64,000 nt of DNA from Scylla paramamosain (taxonomy: Eukaryota; Arthropoda; Malacostraca; Decapoda; Portunidae): the NCBI RefSeq assembly GCF_035594125.1, contig NC_087163.1:11566001-11630000 (forward strand), given 5' to 3'. Of the stretch, positions 36,987 to 50,167 are shown piece by piece (position 1 is the stretch's first letter; each line of letters starts with the position of its first letter). A program made the position numbers and the translations under genes. The notes beneath the pieces are model-generated. The model had not been told where the DNA came from. It worked only from the letters and a program-made list of their open reading frames with translations, and searched no databases.

Positions 36987-37541
36987 TGTTTTCAGTGTTT
37001 TTGAGCGTGTTACGCAATAAAGCACTAAAAGCCAGGGTAATCACATTACATGGCAATAAAACAAGATTTTACCAAGAACTTGCCTTTAAGTGTTTTTGAG
37101 CTCCTTACGTACCAAAACACTAAAACGCATGCAAAATACTTTTATGGAGAAACAAAATTATATTACCAAATACATGTATTTTGAGTGTTTTTGATCGTTT
37201 TATCTATAAAAACGCTTAAATACATGTAAAGAACCTTATGTTTGGGAAACGAAAGAACATTACGAGAAACGTTTATTATGAGTGATTTTTAAGTTCCTTT
37301 AGTAGCAAAAAGCTAAAACCCACAAATAACACTGTTTAGAAAAAAAAAAATAATAAATAAAAAATAAGAAAATGGGATTTTTTTTTTTTTTTGTTATTCA
37401 TCTTCATAGGTACCGAGATGCCAAAATTCTGCCACAATTCAGGGAATTTATGTGGAAAAAAAAACATTATCGTAAAAGTTAATTATAGCTGTTTTTTCGG
37501 ATTGTTATGTACGAAACCCTAAAGTGTATGCAAAGCCACCT
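36987..37541 (+). repeat. Forward HOR segment upstream of LINE copy B
   Basis: Counterpart of 10101-10655, ending at the same caaagccacct boundary. No gene seen. Confidence 0.85.
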
Positions 37542-37588
37542 GTACTTGTGAACACATTTAGTGAGTGAGTGGTGACACATAAAGAACA

Positions 37589-40468
37589 ATGAGTGCTCCA
37601 GTGCAAACGTACGAACGCAACTACCTCCTACGTCGCAGGCGAGGATCAGGTTACCCGCCGCCCAAAGTGATAAAGTGCCTTAAGACCCTGAAACTATTTC
37701 GGAACCGCGGGTCGAGGGGAGGGAAACAAGTGCGTCCCATCAAGGTTGTGACCTCAAGTGCCAGAGTTGACCGCAGGGTAGGAAAGAAGGAATACAGGCA
37801 CATTGAAGTACCTCGGATTTGGTACAGTTTCCCCTCCCTCCTCTTATTTAATGCAACATCTTTAGCCAACAAAATGGACGAATTAATCGTGACGGTGAGT
37901 TCTACTTGTGCAGACATTGTGGCGGTTACTGAGGCGTGGCAGATTGTTCCTGAGGTGTGCTCAATGCAGGGCTACCAGCTCTACCATCACCTGCGGTCAG
38001 GACGCAGGGGTGGTGGAGTGGCCGTTTTCTGCCGCTCTTCCCTCAGCCCCTCACACCTCCCTGTCGATATTCCGGCCGGTGTAGAGGCCCTGTGGGTGAG
38101 AGTCACGCCCCCCTGCCATCCCAGCAACACGGCCTCCATCATTGTGTGCGTCGTGTACCACCCTCCACGAGCCGCCACAGGACAGTTACTCGCCACTCAC
38201 ATCATCGACACTGCTGATGCCCTGAGGGTGAAGTATCCTGCCGCCAAACTGGTCATCTGTGGGGACTTTAACAGATTAGATATCAACGATATTTTACACC
38301 AGCTACACCTCACCCAGGTCGTGGACTTCCCCACCCACCAGCAAGCCATCCTCGACCTTATACTGACAAACCTGGGCCAGCAGTACTCGCCCCCCAAACC
38401 GCAGTACTCGCCCCACAAACGGAGCACCCACCTCTCCATACTGTGGTCACCCACACCCACCACCTCGACCTCCCGGTCAGCCGTCACCAGGACCCACCGC
38501 TCCATGCCTGACTCAGCCATGAGGGAGTTTGGGCAGTGGGTGACACAACACCCGTGGACCGAGGTGCTGGATGTGGAGGACGTCCACTTAAAATGGCAGA
38601 ATTACGTCACCACCACCACAGAGGCCTTCCACCACTACTTCCCAACCAAGAGCGTCACAACGCACCCTTCTGATGCTCCCTGGATGACACCCCGCATTAA
38701 AAGACTCATGCGTCAGCGGACCTGGGCGTTCCACTCCTGCCCGGTCCTTTACAGGAAACTAAGAAACAGAGTAATCAGGGAGATTAAGAATGCAAAGGCA
38801 AACTATTACCCAGACAAGATACACCACCTCAAGCTGACCAACAACAGACAGTGGTACGCAAAGATCAAAGCTTTGTGTGGCCTACAAAAGCATACTTCGT
38901 CTCTTCCTTGCACCTCACACCTTCCTGCTACTCTCGCGGCTCAGGAGATGAACGATCACTTTGCTGCTATCTGTCAAACCTTTCCTCCCCTCCACACCAC
39001 TCTGCTTCCTGCCTATCTTCCGGCCCCCTCTCATCCCCCCAGTGTCCAGGCGGTGGATGTTTTTAAGAGAATACTCAAATTCAAACCAAGATCCACCACA
39101 CCCACTGACCTTCCTATAAAAATTTACAAGGAATTTGCTGTAGAGCTAGCAACACCGCTATGCTCAATAATAAACGCTTCACTCTCCCAACACTCTTGCC
39201 CCGAGGACTGGAAGACATCTTACGTCACCCTCATCCCCAAAACCTCCAGTCCACAGTCACTCAATGACCTCAGACCAGTCTCTATCATCCCCATCCCTAG
39301 CCTTATTTGTGAAGATTTTGTATATGACTGGGCCTACACCAAAATTTGTAATACCGTGGATATCAGACAGTTTGGAAATATTAAAGCCACCTCCACCTCC
39401 CATTACCTGACCAGCTTCCTTGAATTCATCCACAGCCACCTGGACAAGCGAAACACCTCTCTAGCTGTTGCTTTTGTGGTCTTCAAAAAGGCTTTTGATC
39501 TTGTTGATCACACTGTTGTCATCAGCAAAGCAGTGAGTCTGGGTCTCCCTCCTAACCTGATAGCGTGGCTAGCCGACTTCCTCACAGGGAGGCGTCAGGC
39601 CGTTCGCTATCAGGGCTCTGTCTCTACTTTCCAACAGCTGACTTGTGGGGTCCCCCAGGGGACCAAGATGGGTCCTCTATGCTTCCTCCTCCTCATTAAC
39701 GACGCCCTCACTGACACCCCCCATCGCTGGAAGTATGTGGACGACTGCACCGTGGGCGTCCCAGTTTCCACCAAGAACCCGGACTACTCGCCACTGCAAG
39801 CGATCCTGCAGACGTGGACGGAGGAGAGCAGGATGACCATCAACCACAACAAAACTGTGGTGATGCATTTCTGTACCTCCTCTGTACCAGTGCCCCCTCC
39901 CCAGCTCTCAGTGGGCCCTCACCCCCTCCAGGTAGTCCGATGTGCCAAGCTCCTCGGAGTCACGGTGGACGACCAGCTGACCTGGAAGCAGCATGTCACC
40001 AGCACCATAAGATCAGCTACCTACAGGCTGTACATGCTGCGCAGACTCAGGTCGCTGGGGACGCCGACAGATGAGTTAAGGGGGGTGTATCTTACTTTCA
40101 TCCTCCCCAAACTCATGTACGCCTCCCCAGCGTGGTCCTCCTCCCTCACACAAACTCAACAGCTACAGTTGGAGAGTGTGCAGAAAAGGGCGTGCAGGGT
40201 CATCCTTGGCCCTGCATACACCACCTATGAAGAAGCCCTGAACACCCTGAAGCTGTCCAGACTATCCACCAGGTACAGTGAGGCTCTAGAGAAGTTTGGA
40301 AGGGGACTTCTGAATCATCCACGTCTCAGAAACATGCTGCCGCCTGACGCGCCTCGCCCTACCCGTGCCACCAGACACCACAATAAGATAACGCCCCTAA
40401 AGGCGCCACGTACGGACCGGTACAGACTCAGTCCGATTCCCACCATGGTGCGAGCCATCAATCAATAG
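37589..40468 (+). CDS. LINE endonuclease/reverse transcriptase polyprotein, copy B (probably inactive)
   Basis: 959-residue ORF identical in protein sequence to copy A. It carries the same two substitutions: Val631 at the first Asp position of RT motif A, and Thr280 within the endonuclease SDH motif. YVDD (716-719), GVPQG (687-691) and GDFN (225-228) are retained. Because both copies share the substitutions, they were present before the duplication, and possibly in the source element that gave rise to the insertion. Any expression would depend on the short leader or on read-through from the satellite; no promoter is visible. Confidence 0.93.
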   Translation: MSAPVQTYERNYLLRRRRGSGYPPPKVIKCLKTLKLFRNRGSRGGKQVRPIKVVTSSARVDRRVGKKEYRHIEVPRIWYSFPSLLLFNATSLANKMDELIVTVSSTCADIVAVTEAWQIVPEVCSMQGYQLYHHLRSGRRGGGVAVFCRSSLSPSHLPVDIPAGVEALWVRVTPPCHPSNTASIIVCVVYHPPRAATGQLLATHIIDTADALRVKYPAAKLVICGDFNRLDINDILHQLHLTQVVDFPTHQQAILDLILTNLGQQYSPPKPQYSPHKRSTHLSILWSPTPTTSTSRSAVTRTHRSMPDSAMREFGQWVTQHPWTEVLDVEDVHLKWQNYVTTTTEAFHHYFPTKSVTTHPSDAPWMTPRIKRLMRQRTWAFHSCPVLYRKLRNRVIREIKNAKANYYPDKIHHLKLTNNRQWYAKIKALCGLQKHTSSLPCTSHLPATLAAQEMNDHFAAICQTFPPLHTTLLPAYLPAPSHPPSVQAVDVFKRILKFKPRSTTPTDLPIKIYKEFAVELATPLCSIINASLSQHSCPEDWKTSYVTLIPKTSSPQSLNDLRPVSIIPIPSLICEDFVYDWAYTKICNTVDIRQFGNIKATSTSHYLTSFLEFIHSHLDKRNTSLAVAFVVFKKAFDLVDHTVVISKAVSLGLPPNLIAWLADFLTGRRQAVRYQGSVSTFQQLTCGVPQGTKMGPLCFLLLINDALTDTPHRWKYVDDCTVGVPVSTKNPDYSPLQAILQTWTEESRMTINHNKTVVMHFCTSSVPVPPPQLSVGPHPLQVVRCAKLLGVTVDDQLTWKQHVTSTIRSATYRLYMLRRLRSLGTPTDELRGVYLTFILPKLMYASPAWSSSLTQTQQLQLESVQKRACRVILGPAYTTYEEALNTLKLSRLSTRYSEALEKFGRGLLNHPRLRNMLPPDAPRPTRATRHHNKITPLKAPRTDRYRLSPIPTMVRAINQ

Positions 40469-40556
40469 TCTCTTCTAGATTTGACTTACCTTTAGGATTA
40501 ATGTCAAGTATTTCCCCACCCCCAATGTACATTTTCATTTTGTTGACTGCCTAAAG

Positions 40557-40562
40557 AATAAA
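40557..40562 (+). promoter_or_regulatory. Polyadenylation signal of LINE copy B
   Basis: AATAAA in the same position relative to the stop codon and tail as in copy A. Confidence 0.6.
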
Positions 40563-40563
40563 C

Positions 40564-40565
40564 CG

Positions 40566-40598
<33 letters not shown>
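40564..40598 (+). repeat. (TTA)n tail of LINE copy B
   Basis: Tail of the same length as in copy A. Identical microsatellite length in both copies supports a very recent duplication or an artefactual one, since such runs change length quickly. Confidence 0.85.
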
Positions 40599-40603
<5 letters not shown>

Positions 40604-42426
40604 GGGAAGTTAAACGACTTTACCAGAAACCTGTCTTTTCAGTGTTTTGAGCATGATAGGTAGGCACCAAAAATGATGAATAATTTGGAAGTCAGTCAAT
40701 ATGTGAATCCAAAACAAAATTACAGAAAACGTGTCTTTTCAGTGTTTTACATAGAAAAACGCTAAAGCGGATACAAACCATCCTATATGAAGAAATACAA
40801 TAACATTACCAAAAAGATATATTTTGAGTGTTTTTGAGCTTGTTACCTACAAAAAAATGCCAAAATGGATGTAAAGCACTCTATATTAGGAAACAAAAGG
40901 ACATTACGAGAAACGTGTAAAATGAGTGTTTTATAGTTTTAAAAGAACCACAAGGCAGTAAACGCAAAAACTCGTGTATATAGAGAAATTTCTTACATAC
41001 CAAAATGATGAAATGCATGAATAACACTTTTAATCGATAAACAGAACTACCTTACCATATTGTGTATTTTGAGTGTTTTCACATTCTTAGTTACGAAAAT
41101 GTCAAATTACATGCGAAAATAGCTTCATGTGGGAAAAAAAATGACATTACCAAAAAAGTGTCTTTTGAGTGTTTTTCAGCTTGATATGCAACAAAGCTCT
41201 AAAAAGCAGAACGATCACATTACATGAGAATAAAACCCACTTTTACGAAGAAGTATTTTTTAACCCCTTATATACCAAACCGCTAAAACGCATGCAAAAC
41301 AAACTTTATGCAGAAACAGAATAACATTACCAAAAACATATATTTTGAGTGTTTTTGATCATGTTATCTATAAAAACGCTTAAGTACATGCAAAGAACAT
41401 TATATTTGGGAAACAAAAGGACATCACGAGAAACGTGTATTATGAGTGTTTTTTTTAAGTTCCTTAAGTACCAAAAAGCTAAAACACACAAATAACACTC
41501 TTTATATATAAAAAAAGTAAAATAAATAGGATTTTTTTTCTCTTTTTTTTGTTATTCATCTTCATAGGTACCGAGATGCCAATATTCTGGAAAAATTCAG
41601 GGCAATTATGTGATTAATGGATATTATCAAAAAAGTTAATTTCAGCTTTTTTTTTTCGGACTGTTATGTACCACACCCTAAAGTACATGCAAAACCTCCA
41701 ATATGAGGAAATTAAACGACCTTACCAGAAATCTGTGTTTTAAGTGTTTTTTAGCATGTTAGGCACAAAAACGATAAATAATAAGGAACTCACTCTATAT
41801 GGGAATCCAAAACAAACTTACTGAAAACGTGTCTTCTCAGTGTTTTACGTAGAAAAAACGTTAAAACGGATGGAAACGAACCAATATCAAGAAATAGAAA
41901 AACGTTACCAAAAAGGTATATTTTGAGTGTTTTGAGCTTTTTACCTACAAAACACGCAAAAATTCATGCAAAACACTCTATATTGAGAAACAAAAGGACA
42001 TTGCAAGAAAAGTGTATAACGAGTGTTTTATAGTTCAAAAGAACCACAAAGCAAAAAACGCAAATACTCGTGTATATGGAGAGATTTCCTAGATTCCAAA
42101 ATGCTGAAACTCATGAATAACACTCAATTGAGAAACAGAACAACCTTACTAAATGCCTGTATTTTCTGTGCTTTTCACATTCTTAGTCACCAAAAACTCT
42201 AAATTGCATGCGAAACCACCTTTATGCGAGAAAAAAAATGACATTACCAGAAAAGCGTCTTTTAAGTGTTTTTGAGCGTGATAGGCAATAAAGCATTAAA
42301 AAGCAGGGCAATCATATTACATTGGAATAACATCAGTTTATACCAAAAACTTGCCTTTAAGAGTTTTTGAGCTCCTTATATACAAAACTGCTAAAACGCA
42401 TGGAAAACACACTTTATGGAGAAACA
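40599..42426 (+). repeat. Forward HOR array, unit B segment 3
   Basis: Counterpart of 13713-15540. One base change is visible near 42194 (aaactctaaattg for aaactcaaaattg). No gene seen. Confidence 0.85.
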
Positions 42427-42698
42427 TTTTTTTTTTGTAGGTAACAAGCTCAAAAACACTCAAAATATACATTTTCGGTAATGTTTTTCTGCTTCTTGAT
42501 ACTGGTTGGTTTGCATCAGTTTTAGTGTTTTTCTACGTAAAACACTGAGAAGACACGTTTTCAGTAATTTTCTTTTGGATTCCCACATAGAGTGAGTTCC
42601 TTATTATTTATCGTTTTGGTGCCTAATATGCTGAAAAACACTCAAAAGACAGATTTCTGGTAGGGTCTCTAATTTCCTCATATGCGAGGCGTTGCATG
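42427..42698 (-). repeat. Truncated inverted HOR block 3 (unit B)
   Basis: Counterpart of 15541-15812, with the same truncated left junction. Confidence 0.85.
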
Positions 42699-45600
42699 TC
42701 TTATGAGTAATTTTGAGCGTGTTACGCAATAAAGCACTAAAAAGGAAAGGCAATCACATTACATGGGAATAAAACCAAATTTTATCTAGAACTTACCTTT
42801 AAGTGTTTTTGAGCTCCTTACATACCAAAACGTTAAAACGTTTGCAATATACATTTTATGGAGAAACAGAATAATATTACCAAATACATGTATTTTGAGT
42901 GCTTTTGATCATATTATCTATAAAAACGCTTAAATACATGCAAAGAACCTTATGTTTGGGAAACGAAAGGACATTACGAGAATCGTGTATTATGAGTGGT
43001 TTTTAAGTTCCTTCAGTACCTAAAAGCTAAAACCCACAAATAACACTCTTTATTTAGAAAAAAAAATAATAAACAAAAAAAAAAAAAAAAATGGGAGTTT
43101 TTTTTTTATTATTCATCCTTATAAGTACCGAGATGCCAAAATTCTGCCAAAATTCAGGGAATTTATGTGGAAAAAAGAACATTACCCAAAAAGTTAATTA
43201 TAGCTTTTTTTTTTTTCGGATTGTTAAGTACCAAACCCTAAAGTGCATGCAAAGACACTTATATAAGGAAGTTAAACAACTTGATCAGAAACCTCTCTTT
43301 TCAGTGTTTTTCAGCATGTTAGGCACCAAAACGATAAATAATATGGAAGTCAGTCAATATGTGAATCCAAAACAAAATTACTGAAAACGTGTCTTTTCTG
43401 TGTTTTACGTAAAAAAAACACTAAAGCGGATGCAAACCAACCTATATGAAGAAATAGAATAACATTACCAAAAAGATATATTTTGAGTGTTTTTGAGCTT
43501 GTTACCTACAAAAAATGGAAAAATGGATGTAAAGCACTCTATATTAGAAACAAAAGGACTTTACGAGAAACGTGTATAATGAGTGTTTTATAGTTTTAAA
43601 ACAACCACAAGGCAATAAACGCAAAAATTCGTGTATATAGAGAAATTTCTTACAAACCGAAATGATGAAATGCAGGAATAACACTTTTAATTAATAAACA
43701 GAACTACCTTACCAAATTGTGTATTTTAAATGTTTTTCACATTCTTAGTTACGAAAATGCCAAATTACATGCGAAACTACCTTCATGTGGGGAAAAAAAA
43801 AATGACATTACCAAAAAAGTCTTTTTAGTGTTTTTGAGCGTGATATGCAACAATGCCCTAAAAAGCAGAACAATCACATTACATGGGAATAAAACCAACT
43901 TTTACGAAGAACTTGCCTTTAAGTGTTTTTTAACTCCTTACATACCAAATCTCTAAAACGTATGGAAAACACCCTTTATGGAGAAACCGAATAACATTAC
44001 CAAAAACATGTATTTTGAGTGTTTTTGATCATTTAACCTATAAAAACGCTTAAATACATGTAAAGGACCCTATGTTTGTATAACAAAAGGACATTACGAA
44101 AATCGTGTATTATGAGTGTTTTTAAGTTACTTAAGTACCAAAAAGCTAAAACCCACAAATAACACTCTTTATAGAGAGATTTTTTTTTTATTCATCTTCA
44201 TAGTTACCGAGATGCCAAAATTCTGGCAAAATTAATGGCAATTTTGTAAAAAAAAAAAAAAAAGCTATATAAAAAATAATTTTAGCTTTTTTCCGGAGTT
44301 ATGTACAAACCCTGAGGTGTATGCAAATCCACCTATATGGGGAAATTACACGACTTTACCAGAAACCTGTATTTTGAGTGTTTTTCAGCAATATCAACAA
44401 TATTACTTAAAACGTGTCTTTTCTGTGATTTACGTAGAAAAACGCTAAAACGGATGTAAACCAACCAATATGAAGAAATAGAATAACATTACCAAAAAGA
44501 TATATTTTGATGTGTTTTTGAGCTTGTTACCTAGAAAAAATGAAAAAAAATGGATGGAAAGCACTTTATATTGGCAAAGAAAAGGACATTACAAGAAACG
44601 TGTATGATTGTTATATAGTTTGACAAGAACCAAAAGGAAAAAAAACTCAAAAACTCATGTAAAATAAAGAAGAGTCTTACATACCAAAAAGGTGAAACTC
44701 ATGAATAACAATTTTAATTCTGAAACAGAAATACCTTACCAAATGTGTGTATTAGAAAAGTTTCTTACATACCAAAATGCTGGAACTCATGAATAATATT
44801 TTTAATTAAGAAATAGAACAACCTTACTAAATGCCTGTGTTTTGAGTTTTTTTCACATTCATAGTTACCAAAACCCCAAATTCCATGCAAGACTAGCTTT
44901 ATGTGGGAAAAAAAAAATATTACAAGAAAAGTGTTTTTTGAGTGTTTTTGACCGTGTTAGGCAATAAAGCACTAAAAAGCAGGGTAATAACATTACATGG
45001 GAATAAAAACAACTTTTACCAAGAACTTGTCTTTAAGTGTTTTTGAGCTCATTACATACCAAAACGCTAAAACGCTTGCAAAACACCTTTTATGGAAAAA
45101 CAGAATAAAATTACCAAAAACATATATTTTGAGGGTTTAGATCATGTTATCTATAAAAACGCTTAAATACATACAAAGAACCTTATGTTTGCGAAACGAA
45201 AGGACATTACGAGAAATGTGTATTATAAGTGTTTTTAAGTTCCTTAAGTACCAAAAAATTAAAACCCACAAATAACACTCTTTATTTAAAAAAAAAAGTA
45301 TGAAAATAAAAAAATAGGAATTCTTTTTCTTTTTGTTATTCATCTTCATTAGGTACCGAGATTCCAAACTTCTGGGAAAATTTAGGACTATTATATGATA
45401 AAAGAAAATTATCAAAAAAGTTAATTTTAGCTTTTTTTAAGGACTGTTATATACCAAACCCTAAAGTGCATCCAAAGACTCCTATATGAGGAGATTAAAC
45501 GACCTTACCAGAAATCTGCTTTTTGAGTGTTTTTCAGCATGTTAGGCACCAAAACGATAAATGATAAGGAACTCACTCTATATGAGAATCCAAAACAAAA

Positions 45601-48600
45601 TTGCTAAAGACGTGTCTTTTCAGTGTTTTACTTAGAAAAACGCTGAAACACATGCAAACCAACCAATATCAAGAAATAGAAAAACATTACCAAAAAGGTA
45701 TATTTTGAGTGTTTTTGAGCTTGTTACCTACAAAAAACGGGAAAATTGATGCAAAGCACTCTATATTAGAAAACAAAAGGACTTTGCAATAAAAGTGTAT
45801 AATGAGTTTTTTATAGTTTAAACGAACCAAAAGGCAAAAAACACAAAAACTCGTGTATATGGAGAATGTTCCTAGATACCAAAATGCTGAAACTCATGAA
45901 TAACACTCTTAATTGAGAAACAGAATAACCTTACTAAATGCGTGTATTTTGCGAGCTTTTCACATTCTTAGTTATCAAAACCCCAAATTGCATGCGAAAC
46001 CACCTTTATGTGAGGAAAAAAATGACATTACCAGAAAAGCGTCTTTTAAGTGTTTTTGAGCGTGAAAGGCAATAAAGCACTAAAAAGCACGGCAATCATA
46101 TTACATTGGAATAACACCAATTTATACCAAAAAACCTGACTTTAAGTGTTTTTGAGCTCCTTATAAAACAAACCGCTAAAACGCATGCAAAACAAACTTT
46201 ATGGAGAAACAGAATAGCATTACCAAAAAACATATATTTTGAGCATTTTTAATCATGTTATCTATGAAAACGTTTAAATACATGCAAAGAACATTATGTT
46301 TGGGAAAAAAAAGGACATTATGAGAAACGTGTATTATGAGTGTTTTTTAAGTTCCTTCAGTAACAAAAAGCTAAAACCCACAAATAACATTCTTTATTTA
46401 GAAAATAAAAAAAAATATAAAAATATAAAAAATAGGAAGTTTTTTTTTTTTGTTATTCATCTTCATAGTACCAAGATGCCGAAATTCTGGGAACATTCAG
46501 GGAAATCGTATAAAAAAGAAATATTATCAAAAAAGTTAATTTCAGCTTTTTTTTTCGAACTGTTATGTAGCAAACCCTAAAGTGCATGCAAAGCCTCCTA
46601 TATGAAGAAATTTAACGACCTTACCAGAAATCTGTGTTTTGAGTGTTTTTTAGCATGTTAAGCACCAAAACGATAAATAATAAGGAACTCACCTCTATAT
46701 GGGATTCCAAAACAAAGTTACTGAAAACGTGTCTTCTCAGTGTTTTACGTAGAAAAACACTAAAACGGATGCAAAGCAACCAATATCAAGGAATAGAAAA
46801 ACGTAACTAAAAAGGTATATTTTGAGTGTTTTTGAGCTTATTACCTACAAAAAACGCGAAAGTTGATGCAAAGCACTCTATATTAGTAAACAAAAGGATA
46901 TTGCAAGAAAAGTGATTGTTTTATAGTTCAAAAGAACCACAAGGCAAAAAACGCAAAATCTCGTGTATATGGAGAGGTTTCCTAGATACAAAAATGCTAA
47001 AACTCATGAATAACACTCATAATTGAGAAACAGAACAACCTTAATAAATGCGTGTATTTTGAGTGCTTTTCACATTCTAAGTTACCAAAACCCCAAATTG
47101 CATGGGAAAATAGATTTGTGGGAAAAAAAAAGACTTTACCAGAAAGGTGTCTTTTAAGTGTTTTTTGAGCGTGATAGGCAATAATGCACTAATAAGGAGG
47201 GCAATCACATTACATTGAAGGAAAACGAATTTTTACCAAGAACTTGCCTTTAAGTGTTTTTGAGCTCCTTATATACCAAAAAACTAAAACGCCTTCAAAA
47301 CACTCTTTATGGTGAAACAGAATAATATTACCAAAAACATATTTTGAGTGTTTTTGATCATGTTACCAATGAAAACGTTTAAATACATGCAAAGAACACT
47401 ATTTTTTAGAAACGAAAGGAGATTACGAGAAACGTGTATTATGAGTGTTTTTAAGCTCATTAATTACGAAAAAGCTAAACGCCACAAATAACACTCTTTA
47501 TTGAGAAATAATAAATAAATAAAAAAAAAAAACGATATTTTTTTCTTTCTTATTCATCTTCACAGGTACCGAGATGCCAAAATTCGGGCAAAATTCAGGA
47601 AATTATTTGAAATAAGAACATTATCAAAAAAAGTTAAATTTAGCATTTTTTTCGGACTATTATGTACAAAACACCTAAAGTGCATGCAAAGCCACCTATA
47701 TGGAGAAATTAAACGTTTTTGCCAGAAAACAGTCTTATGAGTGTTTTTCAGCATCTTAGGAACCAACACGATGAATAACATGGAAGTCAATCTATATGGG
47801 AATCCAAAACAATATTACTAAAAACGTGTCTTTTCGGTGTTTTACGTTGAAAAACGCTAAAACGGATGCAAACCAACGAATATGAAGGAATAAAATAACA
47901 TTACCAAAAAGGTATATTTTGAGTGTTTTTGAAATTGTTACCTACAAAAAACGCGAAAATAGATGGAAAGCTCTCTATATTGGGAAGCAAAAGAACATTA
48001 CGAGAAACGTGTATAATGTGTGTTTTATAGTTTCACAAGAACTACAAGGCAAAAAACGCAAAAACTCGTGTATATAGAGAAGTTTCTTACATTCCAAAAT
48101 GCTGAAACTCTGGAACAACACTTTTAATTGAAAAACAGAACAATCTTACTAAATGCATGTATTTTGAGTGCTTTTCACATCCTGAGTTACCAAAACAACC
48201 AAATTCCATGCGAAACCAGCTTTATGTGGGAAAAAAAATGACATTACCAGAAAAATGTATTTTGAGTGTTTTTGAGCGTGTTAGGCAATAAAGCACTAAA
48301 AAGCAGGGCAATCACATTACATTGAAATAAAACCAATTTTTAACAAGAACTTGCCTTAAAGTGTATTTGATCTCCTTAAATACCAAAACACTAAAATGCA
48401 TGCAAAATACACTTTATGGTGAAACAGAATAACATTACCAAAAACATATATTTTGAGTGTTTTTGATCATGTTACCAATAAAAACGCTTAAATACATGCA
48501 AAGAACCATATTTTTGGGAAACGAAAGGACATTACGAGAAACGTGTATTATGAGTGTTTTTAAGTTCATTAAGTACGAAAAAGCTAAAAGCCACAAATTA

Positions 48601-49714
48601 CACTCTTTATTGAGAAAAAAATAAATAAATAAAAAAATACGACTTTTTTTTTCATTCTTATTTATCTTCACAGGTAAGGAGGTGCCAAAATTCGGGCAAT
48701 GTTCAGGAAATTATATAAAATAAGAACATTATCAAAAAAGTTACATTTAGCTTTTTTTTTGGACTGTTATGTACCAAACCCCTAAATTGCATGCAAAGCC
48801 ACCTATATGGGGAAATTAAACGTCTTTGCCAGGAAAATGTCTTATGAGGGTTTTTCAGCATGTTAGCAACCAACACGATAAAACCCAAGGAAGTCAATCT
48901 ATATGGGTATCCAAAACAAAATTACTGAAAACGTGTCTTTTTGGTGTATTACGTAGAAAACGCTAAAATGGATGCAAACCAACCAAAATGAAGAAATAGA
49001 ATAACATTACCAAAAAGGTATATTTTGAGTGTTTTTGAAATTGTTACCTACAAAAAAACGCGAAAATGGATGGAAAGCACTCTATATTGGGACACAAAAG
49101 GCACCAAAAAGCATGTTAGGCACCAAAACGATAAATAATATGAAAGTCACTCTATATGGAAATCCAAAACAAATTTACTGGAAACGTGTCTTTTAAAAGA
49201 TTTACGTAGAAAAACGCTAAAACGGATGCAAACCAACCAATATAAAGAAATAGAATAACATTACCAAAAAATATATTTTGTGTTTTCTTGAGCTTGTTAC
49301 ATAAAAAAAACGCGAAAATATATGCAAAGCACTCTATATAAGGAAAAAAAAAAACATAACGAGAAACGTGTATAATGAGTGTTTTATAGTTTCACCAGAA
49401 TCACAAGGCAAAAAACGCAAAAACTCGACTATATGGAGATACCAAAATACTGAAACTCATGAATAACACTCTTAATCAAGAAACAGAACAACCTTACTAA
49501 ATGCGTGTATTTTGAGTGTTTTTTTTACATTCTTAGTTACCAAAACCCCACATTCCATGCGAAACTAGCTTTATGTGGGAAAAAAATCACATTACCAGAA
49601 AAGTGTCTGAGTGTTTTTGAGCGTGTTAGGCAATAAAGCACAAAAAAGTAAGGCAATCACATTACATGGGAATGAAACCAACTTTTACGAAGAACTTGCC
49701 TTTTAGTGTTTTTG
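42699..49714 (+). repeat. Forward HOR array, unit B segment 4
   Basis: Counterpart of 15813-22829. The A-run near 43078-43090 lacks an interrupting T present in unit A, and the T-run near 43210 is longer. No gene seen. Confidence 0.85.
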
Positions 49715-50167
49715 ACACGCATTTAGTAAGGTTCCTCTGTTTCTCAATTAAGAGTGTTATTCATGAGTTTCAGCATATACACGAGTTTTTGCGTTTTTTG
49801 CCTTGTGGTTTTTTTGAACTATAAATTATTTATTGTACACTTTTCTCGCAATGTCCCTTTGTTTCCCAATATAGAGTGCTTTGTATCCATTTTCCCGTTT
49901 TTTTGTAGGTAACAAGCTCAAAAAAACTCAAAATATATATTTTTGGTAATGTTTTTCTGCTTCTTGATATTGGTTGGTTAGTATCAGTTTTAGTGTTTTT
50001 CTACTTAAAACACTGAAAAAGACACGTTTTCACTAATTTCCTTTTGGATTCCCACATAGAGTGAGTTCCTTATTATTTATCGTTTTGGTGCCTAACATTC
50101 TGAAAAACACTCAAAAGACAGATTTCTGGTAAGGTCTTTAATTTCCTCATATGGGACGCTTTGCATG
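49715..50167 (-). repeat. Inverted HOR block 4 (unit B)
   Basis: Counterpart of 22830-23282, keeping that block's private variants. Confidence 0.88.

Larger units (their letters stand above)
37542..40598 (+). mobile_element. Non-LTR retrotransposon (LINE), copy B
   Basis: Same element at the same satellite position as copy A, with the same leader, ORF, AATAAA and (TTA)n tail, at a constant offset of 26,886 bp. It was carried along by the 26.9-kb duplication and is not an independent insertion. No base difference from copy A was noticed by eye. Confidence 0.93.

Noticed and set aside
10656..40598. Two independent LINE insertions at the same site
   Set aside because: Insertion point, tail length, ORF and surrounding satellite variants are shared, so one insertion followed by duplication (real or artefactual) is far simpler.
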